DNA of 44,466 bases from Fimbriimonas ginsengisoli (GTDB taxonomy: Bacteria > Armatimonadota > Fimbriimonadia > Fimbriimonadales > Fimbriimonadaceae): contig JACOSL010000033.1 in assembly GCA_016179045.1 (NCBI GenBank), positions 1 to 44,466 of the forward strand, given 5' to 3'. The notes beneath the pieces are model-generated. The model worked only from the letters and a program-made list of their open reading frames with translations, made no database searches and was not told the DNA's origin. Position numbers and translations under genes: made by a program. Below, in pieces: positions 42,225 through 44,466 of this stretch (position 1 is the stretch's first letter; each line of letters begins with the position of its first letter).

Positions 42225-43703
42225 ATGGCGAGCCCGGTCTTTCGCTTGTACGACACCATGAGCCGGCAGGTGGAGGAGGTGACGCCCCTCGAGCCCGACC
42301 ATCTGCGCATGTACACGTGCGGGCCGACCGTGTACAACGTCGCCCACATCGGCAACTTCCACACGTTTCTCACCTCCGACCTTATCGTGCGCACTGCCCA
42401 AGCGCTCGGTTGGCGGGTCAGCCACGTGAGCAACATAACCGATGTCGGCCACCTGACCGAAAGCGACGTTTCTGACGGGAGCGAGGACCGCATGGCCAAG
42501 GGACTCCACTCCAAGGAAGGCTCAGCCTTCGCCAACGTATGGGACCTGGCCGACCACTATGCGAGCCTGTACAAGGAGGATTCCCGCCGCCTCAATCTGC
42601 TCGAGCCGATGGTGCGACCCCGCGCCACCCAGCACATTAGGGAGCAGATCCTGGCCGCGGAAAAGCTTGTGAAGAACGGCCATGCGTACGAGACGCCCAC
42701 CGGAGTGTACTTCTCGGTCAAGAGCTTCAAGGGCTATGGCAAGCTCAGCGGCAACAAGGATCAGGAGAGCCTGAAGCGGGCCGTGCGCAACGTTGTGACC
42801 GACGACAACAAGCGCCATCCCGCCGACTTTGCGCTTTGGAAGAAGGACGACAAGCACCTGATGCAGTGGTATTCGCCCTTCGGTTGGGGCTTCCCAGGCT
42901 GGCACTTGGAGTGCACGGTGATGGCACAGACCTATCTGGGCGAGACGATCGACCTGCACGCGGGGGGAGAGGACCTCGTGTTCCCCCACCACGAGTGCGA
43001 GATCGCGCAGTCGGAATGCCTCACGGGCAAGCCGTTTTGCAACCACTGGGTTCACACGCGCTTCCTCCAGGTCGAAGGCGAGAAGATGAGCAAGTCGGAA
43101 GGCAACTTCTACAGCGTGCGCGACTTGGTGGACGAAATGGGCGCCGACCCGCTCGCGGTGCGCTATGCGCTGATCGCCGGGGTGTACGGCAAACCGATGA
43201 ACTTCACCCTGCAAGGGCTGCGCGACGCGGCCGGGAACATCGAGCGGTTTCAGCAATGCGACGCCTGGGCCGTCAAAGCCCTCGCTAAAGGGCCGTTTGG
43301 TCCGGACGAGCTCGGCCCCACCCTTGATGGCCTTTACGAGGAGTGCCTAGTCGCCATGTGCGACGACCTCAACACCGCGGTTGCGCTTGCCAAGGCTCTC
43401 GAAGGCACGCGGGCGATTTTGCGCGAAGGGGAGGCGATGAGCAAGGCGTCGGCGGCCTCGGCGAGGGCATTCCTCGACAAGACCAACGGTTTGCTCGGCA
43501 TCGTCCGTCCGGAAAGCCCCGGTTGCACCCCGAAAGCGCCGGGAGTTGACGAAGGTCGTATCTTGGCGCTCATCGAGGAGCGCGGCGAGGCGAAGAAGGG
43601 GCGGGATTTCGCGCGCGCCGATGCGATACGCAGCCAGTTGGAGTCCGAGGGCATCGAGCTTCGCGACGGCCCAGAGGGCACGACCTGGCGCCGGAGGGTC
43701 TGA
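42225..43703 (+). CDS. cysS: Cysteinyl-tRNA synthetase
   Basis: 492 residues. Class I motifs are CGPTVYNVAHIGNFHTF (HIGH-like HIGN) and GEKMSKSEGNF (KMSKS). Zinc ligands are recognisable in the C-G-P start, in GWHLECTVMA and in GGEDLVFPHHECEIAQSE. The C-terminal DALR-like helical domain and the end FARADAIRSQLESEGIELRDGPEGTTWRR are typical. It charges tRNA-Cys with cysteine. The selB gene follows after 13 nt. Confidence 0.96.
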   Translation: MASPVFRLYDTMSRQVEEVTPLEPDHLRMYTCGPTVYNVAHIGNFHTFLTSDLIVRTAQALGWRVSHVSNITDVGHLTESDVSDGSEDRMAKGLHSKEGSAFANVWDLADHYASLYKEDSRRLNLLEPMVRPRATQHIREQILAAEKLVKNGHAYETPTGVYFSVKSFKGYGKLSGNKDQESLKRAVRNVVTDDNKRHPADFALWKKDDKHLMQWYSPFGWGFPGWHLECTVMAQTYLGETIDLHAGGEDLVFPHHECEIAQSECLTGKPFCNHWVHTRFLQVEGEKMSKSEGNFYSVRDLVDEMGADPLAVRYALIAGVYGKPMNFTLQGLRDAAGNIERFQQCDAWAVKALAKGPFGPDELGPTLDGLYEECLVAMCDDLNTAVALAKALEGTRAILREGEAMSKASAASARAFLDKTNGLLGIVRPESPGCTPKAPGVDEGRILALIEERGEAKKGRDFARADAIRSQLESEGIELRDGPEGTTWRRRV

Positions 43704-43716
43704 GGCGCGAGCCGTT

Positions 43717-44343
43717 ATGGCCAAGCTGATCGGCACCGCCGGCCATGTGGACCACGGCAAAACGACCTTGTTGCGCGCGCTCACGGGCATCGACGCCGAC
43801 CGCCTGCCCGAAGAAAAACGTCGCGGCATGACGATTGATGTGGGATTTGCCTACATCGACCTTCCGAATCACGGGAGGGTGTCGATCGTCGATGTTCCCG
43901 GCCATGAACGCTTTCTCAGAAACATGCTGGTGGGGGCTCAGGGCATAAACGTGGCGTTGCTTTGCGTGGCGGCGGACGAATCGGTCATGCCCCAGACTCG
44001 CGAGCATCTCCAAATCCTCCAATTGTTGCCCGTCGAGGCGATGGTAGTCGCCCTGACCCGGAGCGATCTTGCCGATGCCGAGACGCGGGCGATCGCTGCG
44101 GAAGAGGTTCGCGAATTAGTCGCACCGACCCGATTTAAGGGTTCACCCCTAGTGGAGGTTTCAGCTGAGACAGGCGAAGGTCTCGATGGGCTCAAGGCCG
44201 AGCTTGATCTAGCGCTGGGTGCGCCGCAAGCGGCGCCAGCAGGCGCCTGGCATATGCCGATCGACCGGGTCTTCACCGCCAAAGGCCGAGGCGTGGTGGT
44301 GACGGGAACGTTGGCGGGGGGCCTCGTTCGTGTCGGCGACGAA
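43717..44343 (+). CDS. selB: Selenocysteine-specific elongation factor, N-terminal part (interrupted)
   Basis: GTPase motifs are GTAGHVDHGKTTLLRAL (G1), GMTIDVGF (G2), DVPGHERF (G3) and ALTRSDL (G4, with Arg in place of the usual Lys of TKxD). The domain II start reads IDRVFTAKGRGVVVTGTL, then LVRVGDE at 44323-44343. SelB delivers Sec-tRNA to UGA codons with a SECIS element, so the organism probably uses selenocysteine. After GDE the frame stays open to the window end, but the residues no longer resemble SelB. A different protein is encoded in another frame from 44321. Confidence 0.85.
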
Positions 44344-44466
44344 TCTGCGCATCAACGTCCTCGGTCACGACGATCGTCCTCCGACCGCGGCCGAGCTCGA
44401 TCGGATGCGCGCCCTCATGCGCGGCGAGATGGAGCGCGGCGCGCTCGGCCTGGCGACGGCGCTCAT
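44321..44466 (+). pseudogene. N-acyl-D-amino-acid deacylase-like fragment abutting selB (runs off window)
   Basis: In the frame of base 44321 the translation reads ASFVSATNLRINVLGHDDRP, then PTAAELDRMRALMRGEMERG and ALGLATALI. This is the pattern of the D-aminoacylase/amidohydrolase family, from the middle of the protein. No start codon or promoter precedes it, because the sequence before it is selB in another frame. It overlaps the last recognisable selB codons by about 23 nt. It may be a recombination junction or an assembly chimera. Confidence 0.6.

Overview
The window is GC-rich (mostly about 60-65% by eye) and densely coded on both strands. Start/stop overlaps of the ATGA, GTGA and TGATG type are frequent. 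The gene set (enolase, CysS, SelB, S21, YbeY, Fe/Mn SOD, GpsA), the RHS core signature (GRNWY.YC..NPL) and many secreted or lipid-anchored proteins point to a Gram-negative-type bacterium. I suspect Armatimonadota (Fimbriimonadia-like), from recalled family signatures rather than any search.

Layout. 1-3765 (+): remains of an RHS polymorphic-toxin locus. There is the C-terminal end of one RHS protein, a small possible immunity gene, an orphan RHS core frameshifted by an exact 23-bp tandem duplication and carrying a caspase-like candidate toxin tip, a membrane-anchored neighbour, and a third YD-repeat scar. 3947-14599 (-): a surface-polysaccharide cluster read gmhB, GT2, ABC permease, ABC ATPase, large GT, GT4, wecB, large GT, GT4. 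The two large-GT + GT4 pairs are paralogous copies either side of wecB. 14690-18236 (+): a GT2, an aminopropyltransferase, a small membrane protein and a FliA/WhiG-type sigma factor. 18336-24849: a defence island with HicAB (+) facing a two-gene operon (-) of a PLD-SNF2 helicase and an Eco57I/PglX-like adenine methyltransferase. 24990-31690: PPIase lipoprotein, MBL hydrolase with a DnaA_N-like partner, tRNA-Leu(CAA), lipoprotein, rpsU, ybeY, a DgkA-PAP2 fusion and an HlyC/CorC protein. 31801-36018 (-): two secreted proteins, SOD and gpsA. 36186-44466 (+): enolase, a GT, three small exported or hypothetical proteins, an acyltransferase, cysS and selB. At the right edge selB changes, in another frame, into an N-acyl-D-amino-acid deacylase-like sequence.

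How it works together. The polysaccharide cluster looks like an ABC-transporter (Wzm/Wzt) export pathway with its own UDP-HexNAc epimerase and heptose-type phosphatase. The helicase/methyltransferase pair plausibly forms a modification-based phage defence with a fused PLD nuclease. Non-coding DNA is rich in small dispersed hairpin repeats placed 3' of genes, and in degenerate 9-mer arrays. Many genes without a Shine-Dalgarno sequence have a -10-like hexamer 6-11 nt before the start codon, which suggests leaderless transcription.
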